Source: Cylindrospermum sp. NIES-4074 (GTDB lineage Bacteria > Cyanobacteriota > Cyanobacteriia > Cyanobacteriales > Nostocaceae). Taken from it: a stretch of 64,000 nt of DNA. The stretch spans positions 4,613,677 through 4,677,676 of the forward strand of contig AP018269.1 in the NCBI GenBank assembly GCA_003994795.1, written 5' to 3'. The notes under the pieces were generated by a model. It saw only the letters and a list, made by a program, of their open reading frames with translations, ran no database searches and had not been told where the DNA came from. Both the position numbers and the translations under genes were made by a program. Positions 16,375-25,028 of this stretch are shown in pieces (position 1 is the first letter of the stretch; every line of letters starts with the position of its first letter).

Positions 16375-16526
16375 ATTTACCAGAGAGGGATGGTGTTAAC
16401 TGCTTGTATCAATGAGGTAACTCACTCTGGAATATCTTATAGTATATTTGTACTGTTGAGTTGAAGTGGTGAGATATTTTTTAATATATCTGTACTATCT
16501 AAAAGACACATCACAGATTTATGAAT

Positions 16527-16554
16527 GTAGAGACGTTTCATGAAACGTCTCTAC
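16527..16554. repeat. Perfect 28-bp palindrome, copy 1
   Basis: The arms GTAGAGACGTTTCA and TGAAACGTCTCTAC are perfectly complementary. A sister palindrome with TTGCATGCAA at the centre lies at 63061-63088. Together with the next element it occupies the 330-bp gap upstream of the ligase-like gene. Confidence 0.85.
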
Positions 16555-16694
16555 TATCTCTTGTGGGGTGGGCGTCTCGCCCGCCCATCAATTAGGGCAG
16601 GCAAGACTTGTACTGAGCTTGTCGTTCGCGTAGCGTCTCGTAGAGAAGTATGCCCACCCCACAAGATTGGGTAATTTATTTGTTGGAAGTCCCT
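16555..16694. mobile_element. MITE-like element of the AGGGACTTCC family, partial
   Basis: The right end ATCTTGTGG...-type arm (CACAAGATTGGGTAATTTATTTGTTGGAAGTCCCT in pieces, ending 16694) matches complete members at 37785-37954 and 49861-49985. The left end is replaced by the 28-bp palindrome. The interior contains GGGTGGGCGTCTCGCCCGCCC and a TACTGAGCTTGTCG segment also present near 51970. Confidence 0.6.
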
Positions 16695-16704
16695 AAGATG
16701 TATC

Positions 16705-17697
16705 TTAGGCGCGGATTTCATTTGCACAAGGACGACCTTGTTCAATGTCGCTCATATTAGCCAAGGTTGTATCTGCAATATTGCGGAGAGCATCGGCTGT
16801 AAAAAAGGCTTGATGTCCGGTGATGAGTACGTTGGGGAAGGTTGTCAAATGCTGGAAAACATCATCTTGAATTATTTCACCAGACAAATCCTCAAAGAAC
16901 AATTCTGATTCTTGTTCGTAGACATCTACACCGAGATAACCGATTTGACCAGATTTTAACCCTTCAATTACTGCTTGGGTATCAATTAGCGCTCCTCGGC
17001 TAGTGTTAATGATCATCATACCTGGCTTCATTTGTGCGATCGCCTCTGTACTGATCAAATGATGAGTTTCTGGCATCAGAGGACAATGGAGAGAAATAAT
17101 ATCAGAGTTAGCGAATATCTCCGGTAGTTCTACATATTTCCCACCCAATGCTTCTAATTCTGGGTTGTGATAAACATCATAAGCGAGTAGTTGACAGCCA
17201 AACCCTTTCATGATGTTGCCCAAAATTAGACCGATTTTGCCGGTGCCGATAATTCCGACTGTGCGGCCATGCAGGTTAAATCCCAAAAGTCCACTTAGGG
17301 AAAAATTACTTTCCCGGACGCGGTTGTATGCATGATGAATTTTGCGATTTAGGCTCAAAATCAAGCCTACAGCGTGTTCTGCGACCCCATAGGGTGAGTA
17401 GGCAGGCACACGCACAACGGTAATCCCTAACTCTGCTGCGGCTGTTAAGTCTACGTTGTTAAAGCCTGCACAGCGCAGAACAATCAAGCGAGTTCCCCCT
17501 GAAGCGAGAATTTTTAAAGTTGGGGCATCAACTTGATCATGCACAAATACACAAACAGCCGGAAATCCAGCGGCTAAGATGGCGGTATCCCGTGTTAGAC
17601 GGGGTTCAAAAAATACCAAATCTTGCTGATTGGGGGAATTAGCAGCTGTCAAAAACTGCCTATCGTAGGCTTTTGTGCTGAAAACTGCTACTTTCAT
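16705..17697 (-). CDS. D-lactate dehydrogenase (2-hydroxyacid dehydrogenase family)
   Basis: 330 aa. The NAD-binding Rossmann motif [13 protein letters not shown] lies in the middle of the protein, and the catalytic triad of the D-2-hydroxyacid dehydrogenases is present: Arg in NTSRGALID, Glu in [10 protein letters not shown], His in ITGHQAFFT. The N-terminal [15 protein letters not shown] and the FFEDLSG loop point to the LdhA-type D-lactate dehydrogenase subgroup. It reduces pyruvate to D-lactate with NADH, a fermentative reaction in the dark in cyanobacteria. Monocistronic: the MITE-like element follows it and a 323-bp gap precedes it. Confidence 0.93.
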   Translation of the reverse strand: MKVAVFSTKAYDRQFLTAANSPNQQDLVFFEPRLTRDTAILAAGFPAVCVFVHDQVDAPTLKILASGGTRLIVLRCAGFNNVDLTAAAELGITVVRVPAYSPYGVAEHAVGLILSLNRKIHHAYNRVRESNFSLSGLLGFNLHGRTVGIIGTGKIGLILGNIMKGFGCQLLAYDVYHNPELEALGGKYVELPEIFANSDIISLHCPLMPETHHLISTEAIAQMKPGMMIINTSRGALIDTQAVIEGLKSGQIGYLGVDVYEQESELFFEDLSGEIIQDDVFQHLTTFPNVLITGHQAFFTADALRNIADTTLANMSDIEQGRPCANEIRA

Positions 17698-17880
17698 TGC
17701 AAAACCTCAGGCTTTATGCTGCATAATTTCCAGTAAATGATAGCTTAAGGGTGAAAATGGCGAGCGCACTTCCTATCATTACCAGCAGTAGAGATTAGCC
17801 TTGCCGGGGAGTTCCAGAACTAAAGCAAATATTTAGGATTCAGGCTGTGACTGAGATTTCCTCACCCAAAGCCGAAAAAT

Positions 17881-17909
17881 AGGCGGATTCCATACTTCAG
17901 AATCCGCCT
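17881..17909 (-). terminator. Terminator of the long TPR gene
   Basis: A 10-bp perfect stem AGGCGGATTC/GAATCCGCCT with a 9-base loop is followed, on the minus strand, by ATTTTTCGG. It is 111 bp downstream of the TPR gene's stop. The rest of the 323-bp gap upstream of the D-lactate dehydrogenase gene shows no other feature. Confidence 0.75.
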
Positions 17910-18020
17910 TCCCATCTACAACAACACAAAGAACTTATCCATCATGGCAGTTTAGGAATGTATATTTGAGTGCTGAATGCAATATCTACATTGATAATAT
18001 GCAATTATTGCATTATTGCC

Positions 18021-19637
18021 CTATTCCTGAAGTTCACTAATCAAAGCGACGATTTGGCGGTAGTATTGGGTGTTGCCTTCTTGGTAATAGAGATGAGCGG
18101 ATTCCCGAAAATCTCCGATCGCACCTTCAATATCTCCTAAATTCCGGCGGATGTCAGCCCTCACAATGTAAGCTGAGGCTAGGCTAGGTTGCAATTCTAA
18201 GGCTTGATTTAAGTCTGTTAAGGCTCCTTCTAAGTCTCCCAACAAAGAACGGCTACGACCGCGATTAAACCAGTCTTCAGCTAGGCTAGGATCAAGAGCA
18301 ATGGCGCGACTGTAATCTTCTGTTGCTTTTTGATAATCTTCTAGAATGTAGAGAGCATTGGCGCGATCGCTATAAAATGCGGCTGAGTTAGGATTGAGGC
18401 GCAAAGCTTGGGTATAATCGGCGATCGCACCTTCATAATCTTCTAAAGCATAGCGGGTAGAAGCTCGGTTATAATAAGCTTCAATCAAATAAGGATTAAG
18501 TTTTAACGCTTGGTTATAATCCTCAATTGCTCTTTTTTCATCTCCGACAGAGCGGTAAGCATTACCCCGATTGCAGTATGCTTGAGAGAAGTTAGGCGCA
18601 ATCTCTATTGCTTGGGTGTTATCTGCAATTGCTCCGGGGAAATCTTCCAAAGCTTCCCGCGCAATTCCCCGACCATAATAAGCAGCGGCTAAGTTAGGAT
18701 TAATCTGCAATGCTCGGTTATAATCTTTAACTGCCCCTTGATAGTCTTCGAGAGAGCGACGAGCCGCAGCGCGATCGCAATATCCTTCAGCTAAGTTAGG
18801 ATTAAGTTGTAATAATCGATTGCTATCGTCAATTGCACCTTGATAATCTCCCAGTCGGCGACGCGCATTCGCCCGAAAGCCATATACTAAAGCTAGAGTG
18901 GGATTCTCCAGTAATGCTTGGTTGTAATCTTGAATTGCACCTTGATAATCTCCCAAGGTACTACGCACCAAACCCCGTTCACAGTAAGCTTGGACATCAT
19001 CAGGATTTAGAAACAGCGCTTGGTTAAAGTCAGCAATTGCAGCGTCATAGTCTTTGAGGTGAGCGAAAACTAGACCTCGATTATAATAGGCTCCGGCAAA
19101 GTCGGGATTAATTTCTAGAGCGCGGTTATAATCATTGATTGCAGCTTCGTAATTTTCTAAGGCGTAATGGGCGTTACCTCTGTTATGATAAGCTTCTGGG
19201 AGATTGGGATCTAACTCGATTGCTTGATTGTGATCTGTGATCGCTTCCTGATATCGTCCTAAAATATGGAAGATGTTCCCCCGATTGCTGTAGACTGCGG
19301 CAAAATGAGGATGGTATTGTAAAGCTTGGTGGAAATCTGCGATCGCACTTTGATGATCACCATGATCAAAACTGGCTATCCCTCGGTTATGGAATGCTTT
19401 AGCAATATCAAAATTGATAGAATTAGCCGACTGAGGACTATATTCTAACGCTTGTTGATAATTGGCGATCGCTTGGTCATAGTCGTTTATAGCCAAGTAA
19501 GCATGACCCAGATAGTGGTAAGCTAGACCCAGAGCAGGATTGAGAGTTATTGCTTGATTATAAAGTGCGATCGCCCCTTGATAGTCCCCTTGAGAAATTT
19601 TCTTTAATCCCTGATTGATAAAATCTTCAGCATTCAT
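18021..19637 (-). CDS. Long TPR protein (about fifteen repeats)
   Basis: 538 aa consisting almost entirely of 34-residue TPR units, each close to A.YNRG.....L.DY.GAI.DYNQAL.LNP. The repeats are very similar to one another (YNRGLVFAHLKDYDAAIADF, YCERGLVRSTLGDYQGAIQDY), implying recent repeat duplication. No signal peptide, membrane segment or enzymatic domain is seen, so a cytosolic protein-binding superhelix is likely. Nostocales genomes commonly carry many such genes. Partners cannot be inferred. A strong hairpin terminator lies downstream. Confidence 0.9.
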   Translation of the reverse strand: MNAEDFINQGLKKISQGDYQGAIALYNQAITLNPALGLAYHYLGHAYLAINDYDQAIANYQQALEYSPQSANSINFDIAKAFHNRGIASFDHGDHQSAIADFHQALQYHPHFAAVYSNRGNIFHILGRYQEAITDHNQAIELDPNLPEAYHNRGNAHYALENYEAAINDYNRALEINPDFAGAYYNRGLVFAHLKDYDAAIADFNQALFLNPDDVQAYCERGLVRSTLGDYQGAIQDYNQALLENPTLALVYGFRANARRRLGDYQGAIDDSNRLLQLNPNLAEGYCDRAAARRSLEDYQGAVKDYNRALQINPNLAAAYYGRGIAREALEDFPGAIADNTQAIEIAPNFSQAYCNRGNAYRSVGDEKRAIEDYNQALKLNPYLIEAYYNRASTRYALEDYEGAIADYTQALRLNPNSAAFYSDRANALYILEDYQKATEDYSRAIALDPSLAEDWFNRGRSRSLLGDLEGALTDLNQALELQPSLASAYIVRADIRRNLGDIEGAIGDFRESAHLYYQEGNTQYYRQIVALISELQE

Positions 19638-19753
19638 ATAATTTTTTTGGATGATCAGCGTTTATATATATCAAGTGTAGACAACTAAAACCCTACTACC
19701 ACAGTATAGAAGCTACACGGCCAGAGATTGCGGCTGAACAGAGGTTAAGCTAA

Positions 19754-19817
19754 AAATTCTATAATTTACATCCATCATTTAATATAACTCTTGTGGGGTG
19801 GGCATCTTGCCCGCCAT
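19754..19817. repeat. Dispersed repeat GGGTGGGCATCTTGCCCGCC, copy 2
   Basis: Inverted relative to copy 1 at 14989-15052; order: AAAATTCTATAATTT, CATCATTTAATATAACTC, TTGTGGGGTGGGC, ATCTTGCCCGCC. It is in the 332-bp gap between the TPR gene and the replication-protein gene. Confidence 0.75.
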
Positions 19818-19833
19818 TAATCTAAAAATATAT

Positions 19834-19908
19834 GTAGGTTGGGTTGAACGAAGTGAAACCCAACTAATTTGTTGGTAATGTTGGGCTTCGTTCCTCAACC
19901 CAACCTAC
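19834..19908. repeat. Dispersed palindromic repeat GTAGGTTGGGTT, copy 2
   Basis: Same 75-bp length, arms and inner segment GAACGAAGTGAAACCCAAC as the copy at 13574-13648. Confidence 0.85.
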
Positions 19909-19969
19909 AATTTTCCTAACTAAAACTCATCTCCTCATACCAAAAATAATGTTATCACGTACAACTTCT

Positions 19970-22900
19970 TCAACCCGCGAAGGCGGGTTTTGTCTGTGTA
20001 GCTGCGACTTCTAATCGCCCAAAATTAGATTCTAAATTACCACTACCTTTCAAATGAACCAACATCAACTCATCTCGATGTTGCCAAACAGCAAATATTT
20101 GATATCTCCCATCATCTAAGGTTTCTAAGTCTATTTGATAAACGTCATCTACCAATTTGAGTTTTAAACCCAACAAATTTAATAATCGGCTCAGAATTTT
20201 TATCCCTGAAACAATTTCCTTTCCCCTCACCAAGTCAATACCCAACGCCCTTTTGATATGTTTGCTACTCTGAACAGCAGCATTTTTCAACCAGATTAAA
20301 TCAGCATCACTTTCACTAAAAACTCTTTCTGGTTCCAACAATTGCAGCATTCCTAATGCTCGCATTGCCTCAACTTTCAAAGTATAAGTTTTTAAATCTG
20401 GTAGAAAAACTTTCCCCTCACCCCAAGATAACTGTTGATGCCATTCTTGCTCATCTCTGACGTGAAAAAACTCGCTTTCATGAGTTAGATAATAATGAGT
20501 TAACAATTGCCCATAATATCCTTTATCATCCTGCAACTTCAGCAGAGGAGTAACTTCTACACCATACCTTTGTCTGAGAATATATTTATTAATTTGGTTG
20601 CGTTCTGCATCACTGAGAGAATGTTTAGCTAATAATTGCTCATATTCTACATAATCAATATCTCTAGCTTTAGCTACAGCAGTCGCTACTGCTAATTGAT
20701 TTCGCTGCTTAATTTCTTTAATCTTGCGTTTAATCTCTTTAGCTTTTTGACGGTCTTCTGACCAATCTTTTTGGACTTTAACGATTTCTAAAATTAACCT
20801 TTTACGAGTTTCTAAATCTTGGCTATCTGCTTTGAAAAATGCCAGACGTAAATCTCTAATAATATTATTGTGAACCGCATTACTCCGCATCCAAATTTGA
20901 TGCCCATCGCTAACTAAACCATCTTGCATAGATTGACGGTAGAGACGAATGGAAGCATTTACCCTAGCAGATAACTTTGCCCAAGTGCGTAAATGAATTG
21001 GGTCATATACTAAAGGTAAATCTACATCTATTTTATGTAGAGGACTGAGTAAAGCTAAATTTTCTTTTTGATTTTCTTGATACCAATAAGACAGCAAGCG
21101 ATAATTTGTACTACCACTACCAATTAAACCAATGCCTCGTTTAGCACACCAGACAACACGCGGCACATCATCCCGCACTCTGGCTAATGCTTGACGTGCT
21201 TCCGAGTCAGGAATGACCCCTTGAAAAATTCCATAAACACGGTCAAAATGTTGGACATCAATACTAATTCCTGTTCCTAAGCTAGGAGTCACAAAAACAG
21301 TATCGTAATCAGTAATTTTTTGATTAATAGCTGCTATAAAATCAACTGCTGCGTGACCAGGTGTATTTGTAGTATGGCTGCTAACTACCAAAGTTTGCGG
21401 AAATTGTCTTCGCAATCTTTGTAAACGTTCTTTTAAATAACGTTCAATTGTTTCACAACTATAACGCCCAGAACGACTATCGGTAGTTACATAACATTTA
21501 CGTCCTGCAAGTAAATCTAATTCTAGTTGGTGAATTAGCGGTGTTGGGTTGGGAGAATCATAAAAAGTTATGTCCCAACCTTGCTGGGGTTTCCACTCAT
21601 TCAATAATACCCAAGGCGTTAATTTAATTCCTGCTAAACCTTGCAGATATTCTAGAGAAACATCTGATAAATCTGCATCTTGGGCAATCACTAACCCCCC
21701 GGTTGTCAAAACTGTAGAAATTAGTTTTTGGAATAATCTGAGAATTTTAACACGCTTTTGTTTACAGGTATTGCTGTTGAGAAGATGCCATAAAGATTGC
21801 TCAACTTCATCTAAAATTATTATTGCCCCATGCCAATCTTCGGGGTTAAGTCTCCAAATGGAATCAACGCACAAGCCAAAAGATTTTGTAAGGGGTAATT
21901 GATACTTAGTAATTGGTAATGTGGGTTCATCTTCTAGAGACCATTCTTCTTTACCTATTCCCCAATTAATCCCAATTTTTTCACACAAGAACCGTCCTAA
22001 CAGAATTCTATGGGTAATTAATAAAACTGGTTGATTTCTGCTTCTTGCCTGATGCACAAGCGTTTGCAGTCCTGTAGTTTTACCTGTGCCTTTCGCTGAT
22101 TTAACACCCACTAAACCGGAAGTAGGGAAAGGTATTTCTCCTAAATAAGGACGGTTAACGGTAAGTGCAGGGGGAATTGTTAACTCGGTGTGGGGTTTAG
22201 TTTGGGCAAGGTAAACTTCTAAATCAACACTTTGACGATAAAGTTTCTCAAAAGTATTTGCACCTTTGGCAACGATGAATTCGTCAACACCTTTCTCCAT
22301 TCCCGGAAGTTCAATAACTTTAACTGGGCAATTTTTTTGCTGAAATAAACAACCTAGTTGGGAAATGGCATTATTGACAGCGGCGATTTTTTTAGCTTGA
22401 GTTTCAAAATCAAAGCATATATAAAAGCTACGTGTTGTTGTGGTGAAGGTTGCTAAATCAGGAATTAACTGACGACGGGTAACTTTGCCAAATTCATCTT
22501 TAACAACCCGATAACCGCTGGTAATTCCGGGTATTGCAATAGCTGCATAGCCTTGTGTTAACAATGTTGCCGCTTTTTTCACCCCTTCACAAATGATTAG
22601 GGAGATATTATTTGCCATCACCCATTGCCAAAAACCTGCCGCTTCACCATCAGCTGTAATGGTGATATTTTCAGGCATGGCTAAATTGTAACGTTGGGCA
22701 ACTTGCTGCCAAATTTGCAGCGTTACCCGCAGACAAAATACCCGCGTTGGAGTGCTGGGGGGATGTTCATATTTGATAGATTTGCCATTTTGATTTTGTC
22801 GGGGTTGACTTGGCTTAAAACATCCCCATTCCATCATTTGCCAATTATTCAGGGGGTCTAGTCCAGAACACCACCAACCACCTTCTGTAATATGAGCATA

Positions 22901-23086
22901 ACGCTGTAACCAGCTATTTTTTAGCATTCCCGTGTTGGTGCGGGGGAGTTGCTCAGATATTAGCAGGTACTCATAAGCAGTTGCACCTTGGAGGAATTTA
23001 AAATTTAGTTTAACTAAGTGTAAATCTATACCGCTACCCTTGACTAATTCTTCAAGGTGTTGGGGGTGTAAATAATGCAGATGCAT
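19970..23086 (-). CDS. Plasmid replication protein, CyRepA1-like (DUF3854 primase domain plus helicase)
   Basis: 1038 aa. The N-terminal third resembles the DUF3854/Toprim-type primase region of CyRepA1: LIICEGVKKAATLL (E167-G168), YICFDFET (D226) and KGVDEFIVA (D268). The middle is a helicase-like ATPase: Walker A AKGTGKTT (331-338), LLITHRILL, Walker B IIILDEVEQ (D426-E427), then VFVTPSLGTGISID and ARVRDDVPRVVW as later motifs. CyRepA1-type proteins initiate replication of cyanobacterial plasmids. Here the gene sits among chromosomal housekeeping genes with no partition gene visible, so it may come from an integrated plasmid or serve another role. The assignment rests on recalled family features. 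Confidence 0.78.
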   Translation of the reverse strand: MHLHYLHPQHLEELVKGSGIDLHLVKLNFKFLQGATAYEYLLISEQLPRTNTGMLKNSWLQRYAHITEGGWWCSGLDPLNNWQMMEWGCFKPSQPRQNQNGKSIKYEHPPSTPTRVFCLRVTLQIWQQVAQRYNLAMPENITITADGEAAGFWQWVMANNISLIICEGVKKAATLLTQGYAAIAIPGITSGYRVVKDEFGKVTRRQLIPDLATFTTTTRSFYICFDFETQAKKIAAVNNAISQLGCLFQQKNCPVKVIELPGMEKGVDEFIVAKGANTFEKLYRQSVDLEVYLAQTKPHTELTIPPALTVNRPYLGEIPFPTSGLVGVKSAKGTGKTTGLQTLVHQARSRNQPVLLITHRILLGRFLCEKIGINWGIGKEEWSLEDEPTLPITKYQLPLTKSFGLCVDSIWRLNPEDWHGAIIILDEVEQSLWHLLNSNTCKQKRVKILRLFQKLISTVLTTGGLVIAQDADLSDVSLEYLQGLAGIKLTPWVLLNEWKPQQGWDITFYDSPNPTPLIHQLELDLLAGRKCYVTTDSRSGRYSCETIERYLKERLQRLRRQFPQTLVVSSHTTNTPGHAAVDFIAAINQKITDYDTVFVTPSLGTGISIDVQHFDRVYGIFQGVIPDSEARQALARVRDDVPRVVWCAKRGIGLIGSGSTNYRLLSYWYQENQKENLALLSPLHKIDVDLPLVYDPIHLRTWAKLSARVNASIRLYRQSMQDGLVSDGHQIWMRSNAVHNNIIRDLRLAFFKADSQDLETRKRLILEIVKVQKDWSEDRQKAKEIKRKIKEIKQRNQLAVATAVAKARDIDYVEYEQLLAKHSLSDAERNQINKYILRQRYGVEVTPLLKLQDDKGYYGQLLTHYYLTHESEFFHVRDEQEWHQQLSWGEGKVFLPDLKTYTLKVEAMRALGMLQLLEPERVFSESDADLIWLKNAAVQSSKHIKRALGIDLVRGKEIVSGIKILSRLLNLLGLKLKLVDDVYQIDLETLDDGRYQIFAVWQHRDELMLVHLKGSGNLESNFGRLEVAATQTKPAFAG

Positions 23087-23637
23087 AGGTCAAGGCAACA
23101 AGGGAAAACAACGAAGTTAAAACCTTAGCACGCCTCTCTTGATTTTTTATAGAAAAATTTGTGTTATTTTGATGATGCTTTTGTTACTTTGTTGTAGGAG
23201 ATACCCCGGTTAATACAGAAATTGGTTGTTTAGCCTGTGAAATTGCGAAAATAATAATTTTGTATTGTGATATTTATTCGCTATTGTGTTTCTTTTTTCA
23301 GTATATTTTTCTTTCGGGAAATAGTAAAACTGTACTGTAAGCTTGCTCTGACAGATTTTGTCAAGGTGTAATAGCTAACTGAATAAATGTAACAAAATTT
23401 ACAAAAAAATATGTAAAGTGATAAAAAAATATGTCGTTGGTCTGATTTAAGGCGATCGCTATCTAGATGACTGTAATAAAGTTGGCAAAAACCATAGGCA
23501 ACGCGAAGACTTGGAACTAAAATAACCAAAAATGCGCTCAATCGGTTTTTCCAGCTATGACAAGAACGGTACAAAATAGCCATCACTCGCGGTTAAGAGA
23601 CTATTGAATTTTGAGAAGAATCGTAATTTTTAACTTC
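23087..23637. other. AT-rich gap upstream of the CyRepA1-like gene
   Basis: This 551-bp stretch lies upstream of the replication gene. It holds a direct repeat AAAAAAATATGT spaced 23 bp apart (near 23402 and 23425) separated by AAAGTGA. A 101-codon minus-strand ORF at 23281-23586 is hydrophobic and Cys/Tyr-rich in an AT-rich stretch and is not accepted. The gap is a candidate regulatory or origin region, but two repeats alone are weak evidence. Confidence 0.35.
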
Positions 23638-23892
23638 TTAATCATCAGGTAACTTTTCCATTGCTTCAGAAATTAGTTCCTGAAACTCATCGTCACAATG
23701 GGTATGCAGATGAACCGCAGAACTTAGAAGTTCTGCCAGAATTTCAGCTTGTTGGTTAGCTGTCAAACTAGGCAACTGAAACTGCTCGATTAAACCCTGC
23801 ACTTTCAGACATTCTTCGCCTAATTCAGCAATCAAAGTTCTGAGAGTTGAGTTGGTGATAGGAAGATGGCGATCGCTAATCTGCATACTCAT
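23638..23892 (-). CDS. Small protein of unknown function, last in the M50 operon
   Basis: 84 aa, soluble and acidic, mostly helical (LRTLIAELGEECLKVQGLIEQF, QQAEILAELLSSAVHLHTHCDD, ELISEAMEKLP). The HLHTHCDD cluster could bind a metal, but this is only an observation. Its ATG overlaps the TAA of the preceding gene by one base (TAATG), so translation is coupled to the 60-aa protein. I do not recognise the family. Confidence 0.6.
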   Translation of the reverse strand: MSMQISDRHLPITNSTLRTLIAELGEECLKVQGLIEQFQLPSLTANQQAEILAELLSSAVHLHTHCDDEFQELISEAMEKLPDD

Positions 23893-24074
23893 TACCCCAA
23901 TCGTTTAAGCGCTTGTTGGATTGACTTATCAAAAGCACTAATTTCTTTGTTCCAATGTTTAATTAAACCCTCATCAGGAAAATCCTTCTCTAATTCCAGT
24001 TTAATCTTTTCTTGATGTTCGGTAATTCTCTGAGTCAAAGAGTCAATTGCTTTTTTGTGATGTTTCTTCCCCAT
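23892..24074 (-). CDS. Small charged helical protein, second in the M50 operon
   Basis: 60 aa from the ATG at 24074 (MGKKHHKKAIDSL). The open frame reaches upstream to 24149, but that extension overlaps the M50 gene, and the ATG at 24074 forms a TAATG junction with the M50 stop. The product is a very charged, probably coiled-coil peptide (TQRITEHQEKIKLELEKDF, IKHWNKEISAFDKSIQQAL). The function is unknown. The coupled organisation suggests it acts with the protease or its substrate. Confidence 0.55.
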   Translation of the reverse strand: MGKKHHKKAIDSLTQRITEHQEKIKLELEKDFPDEGLIKHWNKEISAFDKSIQQALKRLG

Positions 24075-24817
24075 TACGTCGAACGATAGGCAACCCGGAG
24101 ACTTTGGACTAAGATGATCAAAGATGCGATCGCCATTAACCCACCCCAAAACCAGTAGGGTAACAGCAAATTCCGCTGCATCTGCGCTGTGTCCGAAATT
24201 CCCAAGGGGCCAGCACTGTAGCTAAATAGATAATCAAGTTGGTGGTAAGTGCTCACACAAGCTTGCACCCCCAAAAATTGCACAGTAAACCCCTGCACCC
24301 ACCGAGGCGTTCTCAAGCCAATTCCCAGGATAATCAAACCTAGCAAAGGAATGGCTACAACTCCAAACCAAGAACGCACCCAAACCAATGTGGAAAACAG
24401 CAAAAAACCCCCTAAAATTTTTAACCCAAGGGACGCTGTTTTAAAACTACGGGAAGCTAAAAGCAAAAATGCACCAGCGATGGGAGGGCCCATTGGCCCT
24501 GCTGCGGCAACTAACGCTGGGCTAATTGGCGCTAATGTTGGATTTGTAGTAAAATATGCTACGCCTGAGCCATTACCAAAAATCTCTAATTTCTGAAACT
24601 GTCCCCCCAACATCAATGCCATCAAGCCATGACCCATTTCGTGAAACCAAGTTGCCAGGATAGTGAAGGGGTATAAAATATAATTACCTTCTGGTAATTG
24701 CCACAAGACAGTCGTGGCGATCGCCGCTGCTATTAGCCAAGTCAACCCCATGCGTTCAACTTCTGGGGGTGCTTCTTTGGCAATTAATGGTTCAAAATCT
24801 TTGCCAGGTTCCCTCAT
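24074..24817 (-). CDS. M50-type membrane metalloprotease-like protein
   Basis: 247 aa with about six membrane segments. The zinc motif HEMGH sits near residues 59-63, flanked by a hydrophobic helix (ILATWFHEMGHGLMALMLGG), as in M50B-like peptidases. Residues 105-120 (PALVAAAGPMGPPIAGA) resemble the AxGPxxN/P region of the family, though the classical second motif with Asp is not obvious. Such proteins cut substrates within the membrane or near it. It is the first gene of a three-gene, TAATG-coupled minus-strand operon. The substrate is unknown. Confidence 0.78.
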   Translation of the reverse strand: MREPGKDFEPLIAKEAPPEVERMGLTWLIAAAIATTVLWQLPEGNYILYPFTILATWFHEMGHGLMALMLGGQFQKLEIFGNGSGVAYFTTNPTLAPISPALVAAAGPMGPPIAGAFLLLASRSFKTASLGLKILGGFLLFSTLVWVRSWFGVVAIPLLGLIILGIGLRTPRWVQGFTVQFLGVQACVSTYHQLDYLFSYSAGPLGISDTAQMQRNLLLPYWFWGGLMAIASLIILVQSLRVAYRST

Positions 24818-24892
24818 GGGTAAAATTCCTTAACGTGATTACCGCAATTACCTTGGTGTTCTTTCTCCAATCCTAATGCAATTTTTGCGGAA

Positions 24893-25023
24893 GGGTGTAG
24901 GGGTGTGGGGTGTAGGGTGTAGGGTGTAGGGTGTAGGGGAAGAGGGGGAAGAAGAGAAGAGGGGGAGAAATACTTTTTCTCTGTCTTTTCCCCACACCCC
25001 ACACCCCACACCCCACACCCTTC
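24893..25023. repeat. Inverted pair of heptamer repeats (GGTGTAG)n and (CCCCACA)n
   Basis: GGGTGTAG-type units run from 24893 to about 24938 and (CCCCACA)n units from about 24990 to 25023, joined by a purine-rich AGAGGGGGAAGAAGAG stretch. The two ends could pair. It occupies the gap between the FHA and M50 genes. Confidence 0.8.
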
Positions 25024-25028
25024 TACCT

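Noticed and set aside
23281-23586. 101-codon ORF upstream of the CyRepA1-like gene
   Set aside because: AT-rich, Cys/Tyr-rich composition, no family resemblance, no ribosome-binding site; more likely chance.
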